A stretch of 13,421 bases of DNA from Treponema sp. (GTDB taxonomy: Bacteria; Spirochaetota; Spirochaetia; Treponematales; Breznakiellaceae). The position numbers and the translations under genes are program-made. Positions within the stretch are counted from its first letter, which is position 1. Each line of letters opens with the position of its first letter. The notes under the pieces are model-generated. The model was not told where the DNA came from. It was given only the letters and a program-made list of their open reading frames with translations, and ran no database searches. Below are positions 6,801-12,819 of the stretch, piece after piece. The DNA lies in the NCBI GenBank assembly GCA_031280065.1, contig JAITHH010000038.1:1-13421 (forward strand). The letters run 5' to 3'.

Positions 6801-7511
6801 CCGGGGTCCGCCGCCGAGCGCGAATCGCTGCGCGCGGACGCGGACCGTATGCTGGCGCGTATCGCTGCGGAAAAGACCCTGGATATTCGCGGAGTTCTGG
6901 GCTTCTTCCCCGCGTTCCAGGACGGCGATGACGCGGCGGTATGCGCGGAAGACGGCGCGGAGCAAGGGCGTTTTTGTTTTCTGAGAAATCAGCGGACGGA
7001 AGGGCCGAATCTCTGCCTTGCCGATTATCTGCCGCCCCATGGCGCGGCCCCCGGCTGGATCGGCCTCTTTGCGCTTTCGGCGGGTTTCGGCTGCGAACAG
7101 GCCGCCGCCGCGTACCGGAAGCAGGGCGATGACTACCGCGCCCTCCTCCTGGCTTCCCTTGCGGACCGCCTGACCGAAGCCTTTTCCGAAGCGCTGTACC
7201 ACGTGGTCAAGGAGACGCTCTGGCCGTCGGCCTATCCCCTTATCCGGCCCGCCTTCGGCTACCCCATAGCGCCGGATCACCATGACAAGGGGCTGTGTTT
7301 CCGTCTTTTGGAGGCGGAACCGCGGACCGGCATGACGCTCACCGAGTCGGGAATGATCCTTCCGGCGCAGTCGGTATGCGGCATGTACTTTGTCCATCCC
7401 CAGGCGGCGTACTTTGAGATGGGCCGGATTGAGGCGGATCAGCGTGCGGACTGGGCGCGGCGCAAGGGTCTCAGCCAAGCGGAAGCCCGGCGGCGGATTG
7501 CCGCCGGTTAA
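3870..7511 (+). CDS. metH: Cobalamin-dependent methionine synthase
   Basis: This cytosolic enzyme transfers the methyl group from 5-CH3-THF via cob(I)alamin to homocysteine. The 1213-aa length is close to E. coli MetH (about 1227). The homocysteine-binding barrel spans ~1-330; zinc ligands C247 (GLNCALG), C310 and C311 (GGCCGTTPEH) fall at the E. coli positions. The pterin-binding barrel starts at GIGERTNVAGS (~358). The helical cap is around 640-735 (FLPQVIRCARVMKKAV). The B12 domain carries D758-V-H760-D-I-G763, with H760 as the lower cobalt ligand, plus SGLISPSLEEMV and LLIGGAAAS. The C-terminal S-adenosylmethionine-binding reactivation domain has RPAFGYP from R1126, TGMTLTES, and YFVHPQAAYFEMGRIEADQ. 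All four modules are present. No Shine-Dalgarno sequence is evident before the ATG, and there is no room for a cobalamin riboswitch between it and the divergent MetF-like gene. Confidence 0.97.
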   Translation: MDYRERRDSLERLAEREILILDGAMGSLIQGRGLSGADYRGAEFAAHPVSLAGCHDALCVTRPEIIISIHEAYLQAGAAIITTCSFNANALSLADYGLADRAYDISRAAASCARIAADKHAAPDRPRFVAGSMGPTGKSLSIASDMDDPGKRAVTWPEMEAAYYDNARGLVDGGADILLIETVFDTLNAKAALFAVSRLMEERGQDIPVIVSATISDASGRMLCGQTVEAFAVSVLHAKPWALGLNCALGAELILPHLEALAACSPARVCCYPNAGLPDRLGAYREGPEETARFMEEFFTRGLVNIAGGCCGTTPEHITRIARIAARYAPRNFRTPRRDPAAMLAGLEVLDPDSGFIGIGERTNVAGSRKFLGLVERGRWDEASGIAREMIAAGAGIIDVCMDDALLDGKAAMVRFLNLCLSDPAIARVPVMADSSSWDTLEAALQGMQGRGVINSLSLKEGETEFLRRAALVRRYGAAAAVMLFDEEGQAVTFEKKTAVAGRCYKLLTGAGFPPGGIIFDPNVLTIATGMAGHDCYALDFIRACSWIREHCPGARISAGVSNLSFSFRGNETVRRAMHAVFLKHAAEAGLSMAMVNPAALVPYGEVPPELRAAAEDAVLCRGENPSERLIALALQTRKNGGPESGGAPSAALRWREQDAEARVEYALLNGLDADIEADVLELKARLAPLQIIEGPLMRAMRETGRRFGEGALFLPQVIRCARVMKKAVAALEPFMEQAEAGAPASGGKIIMATVKGDVHDIGKNIAGLVIACNGYTVIDLGVMVPCGQILDAAEREKAGAVGLSGLISPSLEEMVRVAEEMERRGFTIPLLIGGAAASLTHTALRIAPTYSGPVVYVRDAGESAVVLHALFSRGPARERDEFLSALYGEYEKARVRYGTPEGSAAPGAAPSKRPALSLEAARAKRLASDWVKNPPPEPKVTGAVSYNGYPLEKIVPRVNWEAFYRFWELNGPARSRPGSAAERESLRADADRMLARIAAEKTLDIRGVLGFFPAFQDGDDAAVCAEDGAEQGRFCFLRNQRTEGPNLCLADYLPPHGAAPGWIGLFALSAGFGCEQAAAAYRKQGDDYRALLLASLADRLTEAFSEALYHVVKETLWPSAYPLIRPAFGYPIAPDHHDKGLCFRLLEAEPRTGMTLTESGMILPAQSVCGMYFVHPQAAYFEMGRIEADQRADWARRKGLSQAEARRRIAAG

Positions 7512-7513
7512 AA

Positions 7514-7544
7514 GGGCCGTGAACCAAAAGTTCGATGACCGCCC
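7514..7544. repeat. Diverged copy of the GAACC-AAA-GGTTC hairpin after metH
   Basis: Two bases after the metH stop, GGGC (7514-7517) pairs with GCCC (7541-7544), and GAAC (7521-7524) with GTTC (7529-7532). The stretch GAACCAAAAGTTCGATGACC closely matches the hairpin at the end of the MATE gene (2494-2513). It is followed by an A-rich rather than T-rich run, so it is not a plus-strand intrinsic terminator. Finding the same motif at the 3' end of two unrelated genes suggests a repeat that settles at gene ends. Confidence 0.5.
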
Positions 7545-7564
7545 GAAAAAAACAAAAATACCGC

Positions 7565-7593
7565 TTGACTAAACTGTGCTCATCTGTTAGAGT
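7565..7593 (+). promoter_or_regulatory. Probable promoter of the tRNA pair
   Basis: TTGACT (7565-7570, 5/6 to the -35 consensus) is followed after 17 bases by TAGAGT (7588-7593, 4/6 to the -10). The predicted start would be about 10 bases ahead of the first tRNA nucleotide at 7610, a normal arrangement for a tRNA operon. Confidence 0.6.
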
Positions 7594-7609
7594 GGTACTT
7601 GTTGGATAC

Positions 7610-7682
7610 GCCATCTTAGCTCAGTTGGCAGAGTGCGTGACTTGTAATCTCGAGGTCTTCGGTTCGATTCCGGAAGATGGCT
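7610..7682 (+). tRNA. tRNA-Thr (anticodon UGU)
   Basis: This is a 73-nt cloverleaf: acceptor GCCATCT/AGATGGC, D stem GCTC/GAGT with a G-U closing pair, anticodon loop CTTGTAA (anticodon TGT, reading ACA-type Thr codons), variable AGGTC, and T arm TTCGG-TTCGATT-CCGGA. The anticodon stem CGTGA/TCTCG has a U-U mismatch in the middle. The discriminator base is U and no CCA is encoded, so CCA must be added after transcription. Confidence 0.95.
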
Positions 7683-7713
7683 GATTACAAAAACCGGTGG
7701 GCAGATGGAGATT

Positions 7714-7736
7714 CCAGAAATCCGCCGGATTTTTGG
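7714..7736. other. Hairpin between the two tRNA genes
   Basis: CCAGAAATCC (7714-7723) pairs with GGATTTTTGG (7727-7736) through ten base pairs, one of them G-U, with a GCC loop. It sits in the 81-bp spacer between the tRNAs. It could be a processing landmark in the tRNA precursor or a weak attenuator. Confidence 0.4.
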
Positions 7737-7763
7737 AAGACAGAGTAATCAGTGATATCATAA

Positions 7764-7845
7764 GGGGAGTTTCCCGAGCGGTCAAAGGGGGCAGACTGTA
7801 AATCTGTTGGCTCAGCCTTCGTAGGTTCGAATCCTTCACTCCCCA
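7764..7845 (+). tRNA. tRNA-Tyr (anticodon GUA)
   Basis: This is an 82-nt class II tRNA: acceptor GGGGAGT/ACTCCCC, an anticodon arm GCAGA-CTGTAAA-TCTGT with anticodon GTA, a long variable arm (TGGCTCAGCC-type stem), T arm GTAGG-TTCGAAT-CCTTC, and discriminator A. CCA is not encoded. It is probably co-transcribed with the upstream tRNA-Thr and ends six bases before the terminator hairpin. Confidence 0.97.
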
Positions 7846-7850
7846 TGAAT

Positions 7851-7883
7851 GCGGCCTTCCATAATAAGGAAGGCCGCTTGTTT
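7851..7883 (+). terminator. Intrinsic terminator after the tRNA pair
   Basis: GCGGCCTTCC (7851-7860) pairs perfectly with GGAAGGCCGC (7868-7877) across a 7-base ATAATAA loop. TTGTTT follows immediately. The strong GC stem plus T-rich tail is a classical rho-independent terminator. Confidence 0.87.
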
Positions 7884-7931
7884 GGTACACGCAAGGATTA
7901 GAAGAGTTGAGCCTGCCGGCCAGAGGTGCGC

Positions 7932-8507
7932 ATGAAACAGGAACTTAAGATTGAACTTGTCCGCAAGGGCATTCATGTACTTATCGCTCTGGTTCCTGCT
8001 CTCGCCGCTCTGAACCGGAACGGAACCCTCGTGCTGCTCGCAGCGGGAACGGCGATTTACATAAGTTTTGAAACTTTTAGACTACACGGCATACAGGTTC
8101 CCGTTATATCAGCCGTTACGGATTTTGCGTCCCGCCGCCGCGACAGGGGCCGGTTTGTATGGGGCCCTGTTACCCTGGGTGCGGGAGCTTTTTTCAGCCT
8201 TTTGTTATTCCCCCCCCTGCCTGCAGCACTCGCCGTTTATGCACTGGCAGCAGGCGACAGCGTTTCCAGCCTTGCAGGAAAATTTTTTGGCAGACTACGT
8301 CCGGCCTTTTTGTGCGGAAAAAGTGTTGAAGGTTCCCTGGCTTGTTTTACAGCGGTATTTTTTTGCTCCTGGGTGGCAAGCGGAGAAACGAGGACAGCCC
8401 TGATAGCCGCCGCCGCCGCGACCGTTACCGAAGCTCTGCCCCTGAGAAACTGGGACAACATTGCAATTCCACTGATAACGGGAATGGCTGTATTGTTTTT
8501 CGTGTAG
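7932..8507 (+). CDS. Dolichol/phytol-kinase-like CTP-dependent membrane kinase
   Basis: This 191-aa integral membrane protein resembles the SEC59/VTE5 polyprenol-kinase and phosphatidate cytidylyltransferase group, in which CTP is the nucleotide donor. Motifs include the N-terminal ELVRKGIHVLIALVPALA, a CTP-binding-type segment GDSVSSLAGKFFGR then GKSVEGSLACF (near residues 115-142), and a C-terminal EALPLRNWDNIAIPLITGM. About six hydrophobic segments are visible. The likely role is phosphorylation of an isoprenoid alcohol or another lipid; the substrate cannot be told from sequence, and bacterial members are poorly characterised. The start is taken as ATG 7932 because AGAGG (7922-7926) is five bases upstream; an in-frame GTG at 7926 is less likely. 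The gene stands alone between the tRNA terminator and a repeat-rich gap. Confidence 0.8.
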   Translation: MKQELKIELVRKGIHVLIALVPALAALNRNGTLVLLAAGTAIYISFETFRLHGIQVPVISAVTDFASRRRDRGRFVWGPVTLGAGAFFSLLLFPPLPAALAVYALAAGDSVSSLAGKFFGRLRPAFLCGKSVEGSLACFTAVFFCSWVASGETRTALIAAAAATVTEALPLRNWDNIAIPLITGMAVLFFV

Positions 8508-8547
8508 AAAAACGGCCCAAAGGGGCGCGAAGCAACGGCGGATTATG

Positions 8548-8613
8548 AAAGGGGGCCTGTTTCCGTACCGTTATCCACATACTGCGGCCGCCGCGGTCCG
8601 GCCCCCTTACGCC
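8548..8613. repeat. GGGGGCC-bounded repeat, copy 1
   Basis: The ends AAGGGGGCC (8549-8557) and GGCCCCCTT (8600-8608) are perfect inverted repeats. The left block reads AAAGGGGGCCTGTTTCC and the right block GTCCGGCCCCCTTACGCCT. Both recur, with single-base changes, at 12820-12910, while the middle differs. Here the middle contains GCGGCCGC-type palindromes. It lies about 40 bp after the kinase-like gene. It may also serve as a transcript-stabilising or rho-sensitive structure, but no T-run follows. The remaining 8614-8784 holds short hairpins (CCGC-TATT-GCGG at 8747-8758) and no convincing gene. Confidence 0.62.
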
Positions 8614-8636
8614 TGGCCACTTGTAAGTGGTCAGGC
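8611..8636. other. Hairpin abutting repeat copy 1
   Basis: GCCTGGCCACTT (8611-8622) pairs with AAGTGGTCAGGC (8625-8636) over 12 positions with one G-U pair. Only two bases separate the arms, so the innermost pairs would open to form a loop. It starts inside the conserved right block (CGCCT) of the GGGGGCC repeat. The second repeat copy is instead followed by AAAGCC-TAC-GGCTTT, so both copies carry a different hairpin at this position. Confidence 0.45.
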
Positions 8637-8784
8637 TATCCTCCAAATTCACATCCTCTGTGCCTGTAACGGAGACCGCATGGTATTCTCAACCGAACCG
8701 CACAGCGGCGAGGGCTTCCTCTCGATGCGGCTGTAACCAGACAAACCCGCTATTGCGGCGCTGGAACCACATATAATCCGCCAC

Positions 8785-8813
8785 TAGACATGGGCATCTT
8801 TCTGTGATAAGAT
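8785..8813 (+). promoter_or_regulatory. Sigma70-type promoter of the infC operon
   Basis: TAGACA (8785-8790, 5/6 to TTGACA) and TAAGAT (8808-8813, 4/6 to TATAAT) are separated by exactly 17 bases. This predicts a start near 8820 and a leader of about 90 nt before the infC start. Confidence 0.68.
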
Positions 8814-8842
8814 ATCCGCATATACTTGTGCGGCGGATGTTT

Positions 8843-8906
8843 GGGAAAGCAAAGTGTTTCCGGGATGCCGGAGCGCGGATGTGTTTCCCGCCGAGGGAGA
8901 GGAGGT
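8843..8906 (+). promoter_or_regulatory. infC 5' leader with alternative pairings and ribosome site
   Basis: GGGAAA (8843-8848) can pair either with TTTCC (8857-8861) or with TTTCCC (8884-8889), two mutually exclusive folds. The second lies only 11 bases before the ribosome site AGGAGG (8900-8905). Leaders of infC-rpmI-rplT operons are often controlled by L20 or IF3. Whether this one is cannot be shown from sequence alone. Confidence 0.3.
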
Positions 8907-8909
8907 CAG

Positions 8910-9461
8910 TTGGCGGATAAGGATTTACGTATCAATGAGCAGATTCGGGTACGAGAGGTCAGGCTCATCAAAGACAGCGGCGAGCAGGCTATCATGCCTA
9001 CGCATGAAGCGCTTGCGGCGGCCAGGGAGCAGGGGCTTGATCTGGTAGAAATGGCGCCCAACGCCAATCCGCCGGTGGTCAAGATTCTCAACTACGGCAA
9101 GTATAAATTCGAGAATGAAAAGAAGGTTCGGGACTCGAAGAAAAAGCAGAAGCTGTTAAAACTGAAAGAAATCCGTATGCAGCCCAAGATCGACGAGCAT
9201 GATCTGGACTTTAAGTCCAAGCATGTCAGGGAATTCCTGGCCGAAGGCAACAAGGTCAAGGTAACGGTACGGTTTCGCGGCAGGGAACTGGCCCATACCG
9301 AGCTGGGACTTGTCGTGCTGAAAGACGTTCTTGCCCGTATTGAAGGCGAGTATGTTATGGATAAGCCTCCGGCTATGGAAGGGCGATTTATGTCCATGGT
9401 GTTAAGCTCAAAGGCAAAAAAACAGGCCCCGCAGGGCGGGCCGGGAATAGAGAAGGATTGA
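8910..9461 (+). CDS. infC: Translation initiation factor IF-3
   Basis: IF-3 binds the 30S subunit, keeps 50S away and checks start-codon/initiator-tRNA pairing. From TTG at 8910 the protein has 183 aa, a normal length. The N-terminal domain is seen in [50 protein letters not shown] lysine-rich linker ([22 protein letters not shown]) leads to the C-terminal domain, with [18 protein letters not shown] and [12 protein letters not shown] is chosen because AGGAGG lies four bases upstream and homology begins here; the 28 codons upstream (from TTG 8826) look non-coding. A non-AUG start is a known hallmark of infC, since IF-3 disfavours such starts and so limits its own synthesis. First gene of the infC-rpmI-rplT operon. 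Confidence 0.95.
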   Translation: MADKDLRINEQIRVREVRLIKDSGEQAIMPTHEALAAAREQGLDLVEMAPNANPPVVKILNYGKYKFENEKKVRDSKKKQKLLKLKEIRMQPKIDEHDLDFKSKHVREFLAEGNKVKVTVRFRGRELAHTELGLVVLKDVLARIEGEYVMDKPPAMEGRFMSMVLSSKAKKQAPQGGPGIEKD

Positions 9462-9462
9462 T

Positions 9463-9669
9463 ATGGCCAAAATCAAGATGAAAACAAGGAAAAGCGCGGC
9501 AAAACGCTTTTCTTTCACCGGATCGGGGAAGGTAAAATACAAAAAGCAAAACCTTCGCCACATACTTACCAAGAAATCTGCCAAACGGAAGCGGAATCTC
9601 AGGCACGGAGGCATACTGTCCGCTGACAATGTGCCGGTGATCAGAAAAAAGCTGCTTCCCTACGGATAA
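9463..9669 (+). CDS. rpmI: 50S ribosomal protein L35
   Basis: A basic 68-aa protein, slightly longer than the usual 64-66, with the L35 signature [23 protein letters not shown] and the [18 protein letters not shown] end. It begins one base after the infC stop, with AAGGA (9453-9457) inside the infC 3' end as its ribosome site, so translation is probably coupled. It is a late-assembling component of the 50S subunit. Its place between infC and rplT is the standard bacterial order. Confidence 0.96.
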   Translation: MAKIKMKTRKSAAKRFSFTGSGKVKYKKQNLRHILTKKSAKRKRNLRHGGILSADNVPVIRKKLLPYG

Positions 9670-9678
9670 GGAGTTGTT

Positions 9679-10038
9679 ATGTCGCGTGCTGTAGACGGTT
9701 CCAAGCGAAAGAACCACAGAAAAAAAATACTCAAACTGGCCAAAGGCTATTGGGGCCGGCGTCATTCAAACTATAAAACCGCAAAAGACGCGGTTGTCAA
9801 AGGGCTTTCCTACGCCTACCGGGACAGACGGGATAAAAAAGCGGACTTCCGCAGGATTTGGATTATCCGTATTAACGCCGCCTGCCGTGCCGAAGGAATG
9901 AGCTATTCCCGTTTTGTCAATGGCCTTGTAAGGGCCGGGATCAACATTAACCGTAAAGCCCTGGCCAGCCTTGCCGTGGAAGACCAGGCGGCATTCAAGG
10001 CGATAGCGGATAAAGTAAAAGCCGCGCTGGGGGCGTAA
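9679..10038 (+). CDS. rplT: 50S ribosomal protein L20
   Basis: A 119-aa basic protein with the typical long N-terminal extension (SRAVDGSKRKNHRKKILKLAKGYWGRRHSNYKTAKDAV) and globular end (RRIWIIRINAACRAEGMSYSRFVNGLVRAGININRKALA). L20 binds 23S rRNA early in 50S assembly and, in several bacteria, represses its own operon through the leader mRNA. AAGGAG (9668-9673) sits five bases before the ATG. The stop is only three bases from the next ORF, extending the operon. Confidence 0.97.
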   Translation: MSRAVDGSKRKNHRKKILKLAKGYWGRRHSNYKTAKDAVVKGLSYAYRDRRDKKADFRRIWIIRINAACRAEGMSYSRFVNGLVRAGININRKALASLAVEDQAAFKAIADKVKAALGA

Positions 10039-10041
10039 CTC

Positions 10042-10515
10042 ATGGTAACCCTTGAGCAAATCAAACTGCTGGAATCAAAGATAATCAAGGCCATTAATCT
10101 GGTAAACCGGCTGGCCGAGGAAAACATCCAGTTGAAACAACGGAATAATGAACTTGAAGAGCTTGCCGGACGCTTAAGGGATGAAAAAATGAGGGTTGAA
10201 GCGGGCATTGTGTCCGCTCTGGAAAGGCTCAACCAGTTTGAAGACGCCATTGAACGGAGCCTTTCTGTTTCCGCAAAACCGGCACGAGCGGAGACAGCGC
10301 TTCCAGGAGCACCCCAGGCGGCCCGGCAGGAAAAGCCGCCTGCCCATGAGGAAGCTCCCCCGGCAGTTGAAGCCCAGCCTTCTTCGCCCCCCATGCCTTC
10401 CGCCTATACGGTTGACGAAGAAGAAACGGCGGACGAAACTGATGGTGAAGATTCCGCTGATTCCGCCACGGAAGAAATCAAAAACGAAGACGAGGCTAAT
10501 CTGGATCTTTTTTGA
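10042..10515 (+). CDS. Coiled-coil protein, ZapB-like (division-associated candidate)
   Basis: The 157-aa product starts with a long heptad-patterned helix (about 1-75: LEQIKLLESKIIKAINLVNRLAEENIQL...LERLNQFEDAIER), typical of ZapB-like coiled-coil proteins that associate with ZapA at the FtsZ ring. From about residue 80 it is Ala/Pro/Glu-rich, then strongly acidic (DEEETADETDGEDSADSATEEIKNEDEANLDLF), so probably disordered. ZapB itself is about 80 aa, so only the first half compares, and coiled coils match easily by chance. Position directly before zapA supports a division role. The start is three bases after rplT, without a strong ribosome site. Its TGA stop falls in the left arm of an inverted-repeat element, so the original C-terminus may have differed. 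Confidence 0.75.
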   Translation: MVTLEQIKLLESKIIKAINLVNRLAEENIQLKQRNNELEELAGRLRDEKMRVEAGIVSALERLNQFEDAIERSLSVSAKPARAETALPGAPQAARQEKPPAHEEAPPAVEAQPSSPPMPSAYTVDEEETADETDGEDSADSATEEIKNEDEANLDLF

Positions 10516-10599
10516 GGAAGCACGCTGTATACTCAACCGGACCGCGTCGCGGTGAAGGTTCCCCTCTTGATTGACGTCATGTTAATCAGCGGTTCCCTA
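10513..10599. mobile_element. Short inverted-repeat element (MITE-like), copy 1
   Basis: The right end TTAATCAGCGGTTCCCTA (10582-10599) is identical over 18 bases to the right end of the element at 12939-13092. The left end TGAGGAAGCAC (10513-10523) matches that element's left end TAAGGAAGCAC in 10 of 11 bases. The interior (about 60 bp) has a different hairpin, ACCGC-GTC-GCGGT (10541-10553). It fills most of the gap between the coiled-coil gene and zapA and supplies the former's stop codon. It has no coding capacity. Confidence 0.58.
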
Positions 10600-10621
10600 A
10601 GTAAACTGCCTGAGTAAACCG

Positions 10622-10981
10622 ATGGAAAAAAACAAGCTGACGTTTGACATGCTGGGAACCTCTTTTTCCATCGCTGTTGACGAAAGTCCCGCCTATCTTG
10701 CAAGCCTTCTGGAACGCTATAAACGTATCATTGAAGATACCAAACGGCAGACCGGCCTTCAGGATCCTCTACGGATTGCCATACTTACCGGGTTTTTACT
10801 CTGTGATGACATAGAAAAGATCAAGAAACAAAAACAGAACGGTGAAAAAGAAGGCCGTGAAGCCGAACAGCTTGCTCTGGACCTTATTGCCCGCATCGAC
10901 GAAGCCCTGGTTGTACCCGGCACATACGGCACAACCTCTTCCGGCCCGTCCGGCGATTCTTCAGGCGGCGGGGAAATCTAG
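10622..10981 (+). CDS. zapA: Cell division protein ZapA
   Basis: This 119-aa protein fits the ZapA family, which forms tetramers that bundle FtsZ filaments at midcell. The N-terminal globular part shows FDMLGTSFSIAVDESPAYLASLLERYKRIIEDTKRQTGLQDPLRIAILTGFLLCDDIEKI (residues ~8-67), the usual pattern of a beta-hairpin FtsZ-binding head followed by a helix. Residues ~68-95 continue as a charged coiled coil. A Gly/Ser-rich tail ends the protein. The ATG at 10622 has no clear ribosome site. The gene follows a 106-bp gap occupied by the inverted-repeat element and is one base from the GTG of manA. With the preceding coiled-coil gene it probably forms a ZapA/ZapB-like pair. Confidence 0.85.
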   Translation: MEKNKLTFDMLGTSFSIAVDESPAYLASLLERYKRIIEDTKRQTGLQDPLRIAILTGFLLCDDIEKIKKQKQNGEKEGREAEQLALDLIARIDEALVVPGTYGTTSSGPSGDSSGGGEI

Positions 10982-10982
10982 C

Positions 10983-12308
10983 GTGAAGCTGTTCCCACTT
11001 TCCGGCACGGTAAAGCATTACGCCTGGGGTTCCCCCGAATGGATTCCCGCCCTAACCGGAAGGCCAAACCCCGCCGGAGAACCGTGGGCGGAGTTATGGA
11101 TGGGAGTTCACGGCGAAGGGCCGTCCACCACGGTACTGGACGGAAAAACACTGAAACTCGGTGAACTTATCGCCTCTGATCCCGCCGCCTGCCTGGGGGA
11201 AAAGACCGCCGGGGAATTTGGAAACCTTCCCTTTCTGTTAAAATTTCTGGCCGCCGCCTCGCCCCTTTCCATTCAGGCGCATCCCAGCGCAGAACAGGCG
11301 CGTTCAGGCTGGGAACGGGAAAACCGCGCCGGAATCGATCCGGCTTCTCCCCGGCGGAATTACCGGGATCCCAACCATAAGCCTGAAATCATCTGCGCCC
11401 TTTCGCCTTTTACCGCCATGGCCGGCTTTCGCGCGCCCGGCGAAACGGCCGCCCTCCTGTCGGCCTTTTTCGCGGAAGCCGGACTTGCCGCTGAAACTAC
11501 CGGGAACGTTTTGCTTAATGCGCTTGAAGGCGGTTACCGGAACTTTCTTGACGCCCTCTTTGGCCTGGACGAGTACGGCAGGGAAATAATTACCGGCGCG
11601 GCGCTCCGGGCATCGTTTGCGGCAGTTAAAACAAATACGGCAGCGCCCGGGTCGAAAAAAAAAGCGGGAGTGGGACGGGAAGCGGAATTGTGCCGTCTCT
11701 TTGCGGAACGCTATCCCGGCGATCCGGCCCTTCTTGCGCCCCTGTACCTCAATGTGCTGACACTGGAACCCTGGGAGGCAATCTTCATCCCTGCCGGTAT
11801 GCCGCACGCCTATGTCCACGGTTTCGGCGTGGAATGTATGGCCAATTCCGATAATGTACTGCGCGGCGGCCTTTCGCCCAAACATATCGACCTTCAGGAA
11901 CTCTTTGCCGTGCTGGACTTTGAACCCCGCGCCCCCCGGATACTTCCGCGTATAGAAGGACAAACCGCACAAACTGGAACGGACGGCTGGGAACGTTACG
12001 CCGCGCCCTGCCGGGAATTTACCCTCTACAGGCTGGAACATGAGGGAGGTAAACCGGGAAACATGCCTGCCGTTCTGCCCGCAACAGGAGCGGCTATTGC
12101 CGCCTCTGTAAAAGGGGACGCCGCGCTTACACTAACGTCCGGAAACGGAACACAGGTGCAGACGCAAACGCTGACACTGCATCAAGGAGAAGCGGTCTTT
12201 GTCCCCCGCAGAAAAGCCGGAGAAAGTCTGGCTGCCGCCGCAGTCAATGCCGGAGACAAGACCGTACTGTTTGCCGCCCTCGCGCCGGACGAAGACACGC
12301 GGGAATAG
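10983..12308 (+). CDS. manA: Mannose-6-phosphate isomerase, class I
   Basis: This zinc enzyme interconverts mannose-6-phosphate and fructose-6-phosphate, feeding mannose into glycolysis or supplying mannose-6-P for GDP-mannose. From GTG 10983 it has 441 aa, within the type I range but longer than E. coli ManA (391). Zinc ligands line up with the family: Q98 and H100 (SIQAHPSAEQA), E135 (NHKPEIICAL) and H275 (IPAGMPHAYVHG); the catalytic Arg is R294 in NVLRGGLSPKHID. The N-terminus MKLFPLSGTVKHYAWG...EPWAELWMGVH is characteristic. The start follows the zapA stop by one base, implying coupling. An in-frame upstream ATG lies inside zapA and would add 47 non-homologous residues. Confidence 0.95.
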   Translation: MKLFPLSGTVKHYAWGSPEWIPALTGRPNPAGEPWAELWMGVHGEGPSTTVLDGKTLKLGELIASDPAACLGEKTAGEFGNLPFLLKFLAAASPLSIQAHPSAEQARSGWERENRAGIDPASPRRNYRDPNHKPEIICALSPFTAMAGFRAPGETAALLSAFFAEAGLAAETTGNVLLNALEGGYRNFLDALFGLDEYGREIITGAALRASFAAVKTNTAAPGSKKKAGVGREAELCRLFAERYPGDPALLAPLYLNVLTLEPWEAIFIPAGMPHAYVHGFGVECMANSDNVLRGGLSPKHIDLQELFAVLDFEPRAPRILPRIEGQTAQTGTDGWERYAAPCREFTLYRLEHEGGKPGNMPAVLPATGAAIAASVKGDAALTLTSGNGTQVQTQTLTLHQGEAVFVPRRKAGESLAAAAVNAGDKTVLFAALAPDEDTRE

Positions 12309-12314
12309 CCTGAT

Positions 12315-12773
12315 ATGAAAATCTATGTTGACGCGGACTCCTGTCCCCAGGCGGCGCGTGAAATTGTACTCAGGGCCGCGTCCCGACTGGGCATAGCGGC
12401 GGTCTTTGCCGCCAACAGACCCATACCCGGCGTTTCAGACCGCGCCGAAATGCTGGTATGTCCTGCCGGAGACGGCGCGGCGGACAACCGTATCGCGTCC
12501 CTGGCCGCCGCCGGTGATCTGGCCGTTACCCGCGACATTCCCCTTGCCGCGCGGCTGGTGGCCGCCGGAGTTGCCGTGCTGGACGACCGGGGGCGAATCT
12601 ATACGGCGGATAACACCGGCGAACGGCTTTCCCTGCGGAACTTTACCGTCAGCCTGGCCGAAAACGGTTTGGAGTTTACGCGGATCAAAAGCTACGGGAA
12701 ACGGGAAGTAAAAGCTTTTGCCGGCTCTCTTGACCGCCTGCTTGTACAACTGATGCGGAAAACCCGTACATAA
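12315..12773 (+). CDS. YaiI/YqxD (DUF188, UPF0178) family protein
   Basis: The 152-aa protein matches the YaiI/YqxD family in length and motifs: MKIYVDADSCP at the start, GDGAADNRIASLAAAGDLAVTRDIPLAARLVAAGVAVLDDRGRIYTADNTGERLSLRNF in the middle. Conserved acidic residues (D6, D8, the D-N pair in GAADN, D in TRDIPLA) resemble a PIN-like nuclease active site, but the family's biochemical function is not established. It starts six bases after manA and is the last gene of the apparent operon. The gap that follows has no strong intrinsic terminator. Confidence 0.93.
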   Translation: MKIYVDADSCPQAAREIVLRAASRLGIAAVFAANRPIPGVSDRAEMLVCPAGDGAADNRIASLAAAGDLAVTRDIPLAARLVAAGVAVLDDRGRIYTADNTGERLSLRNFTVSLAENGLEFTRIKSYGKREVKAFAGSLDRLLVQLMRKTRT

Positions 12774-12819
12774 CCGGCCGAGTGCCCTTCAGTAAAGGTA
12801 ATATATACAGAAAAACATT

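Noticed and set aside
7733..7761. TTGGAA-N17-TATCAT as a separate promoter for tRNA-Tyr
   Set aside because: The -10 ends two bases before the tRNA begins, so transcription would start inside the tRNA.
8826..8909. N-terminal extension of IF-3 from the TTG at 8826
   Set aside because: It lies about where the transcript should begin and is not IF-3-like; the strong AGGAGG at 8900-8905 points to the TTG at 8910.
10842..10982. Upstream in-frame ATG extending ManA by 47 residues
   Set aside because: The extension lies wholly inside zapA, and family homology starts exactly at the GTG at 10983.
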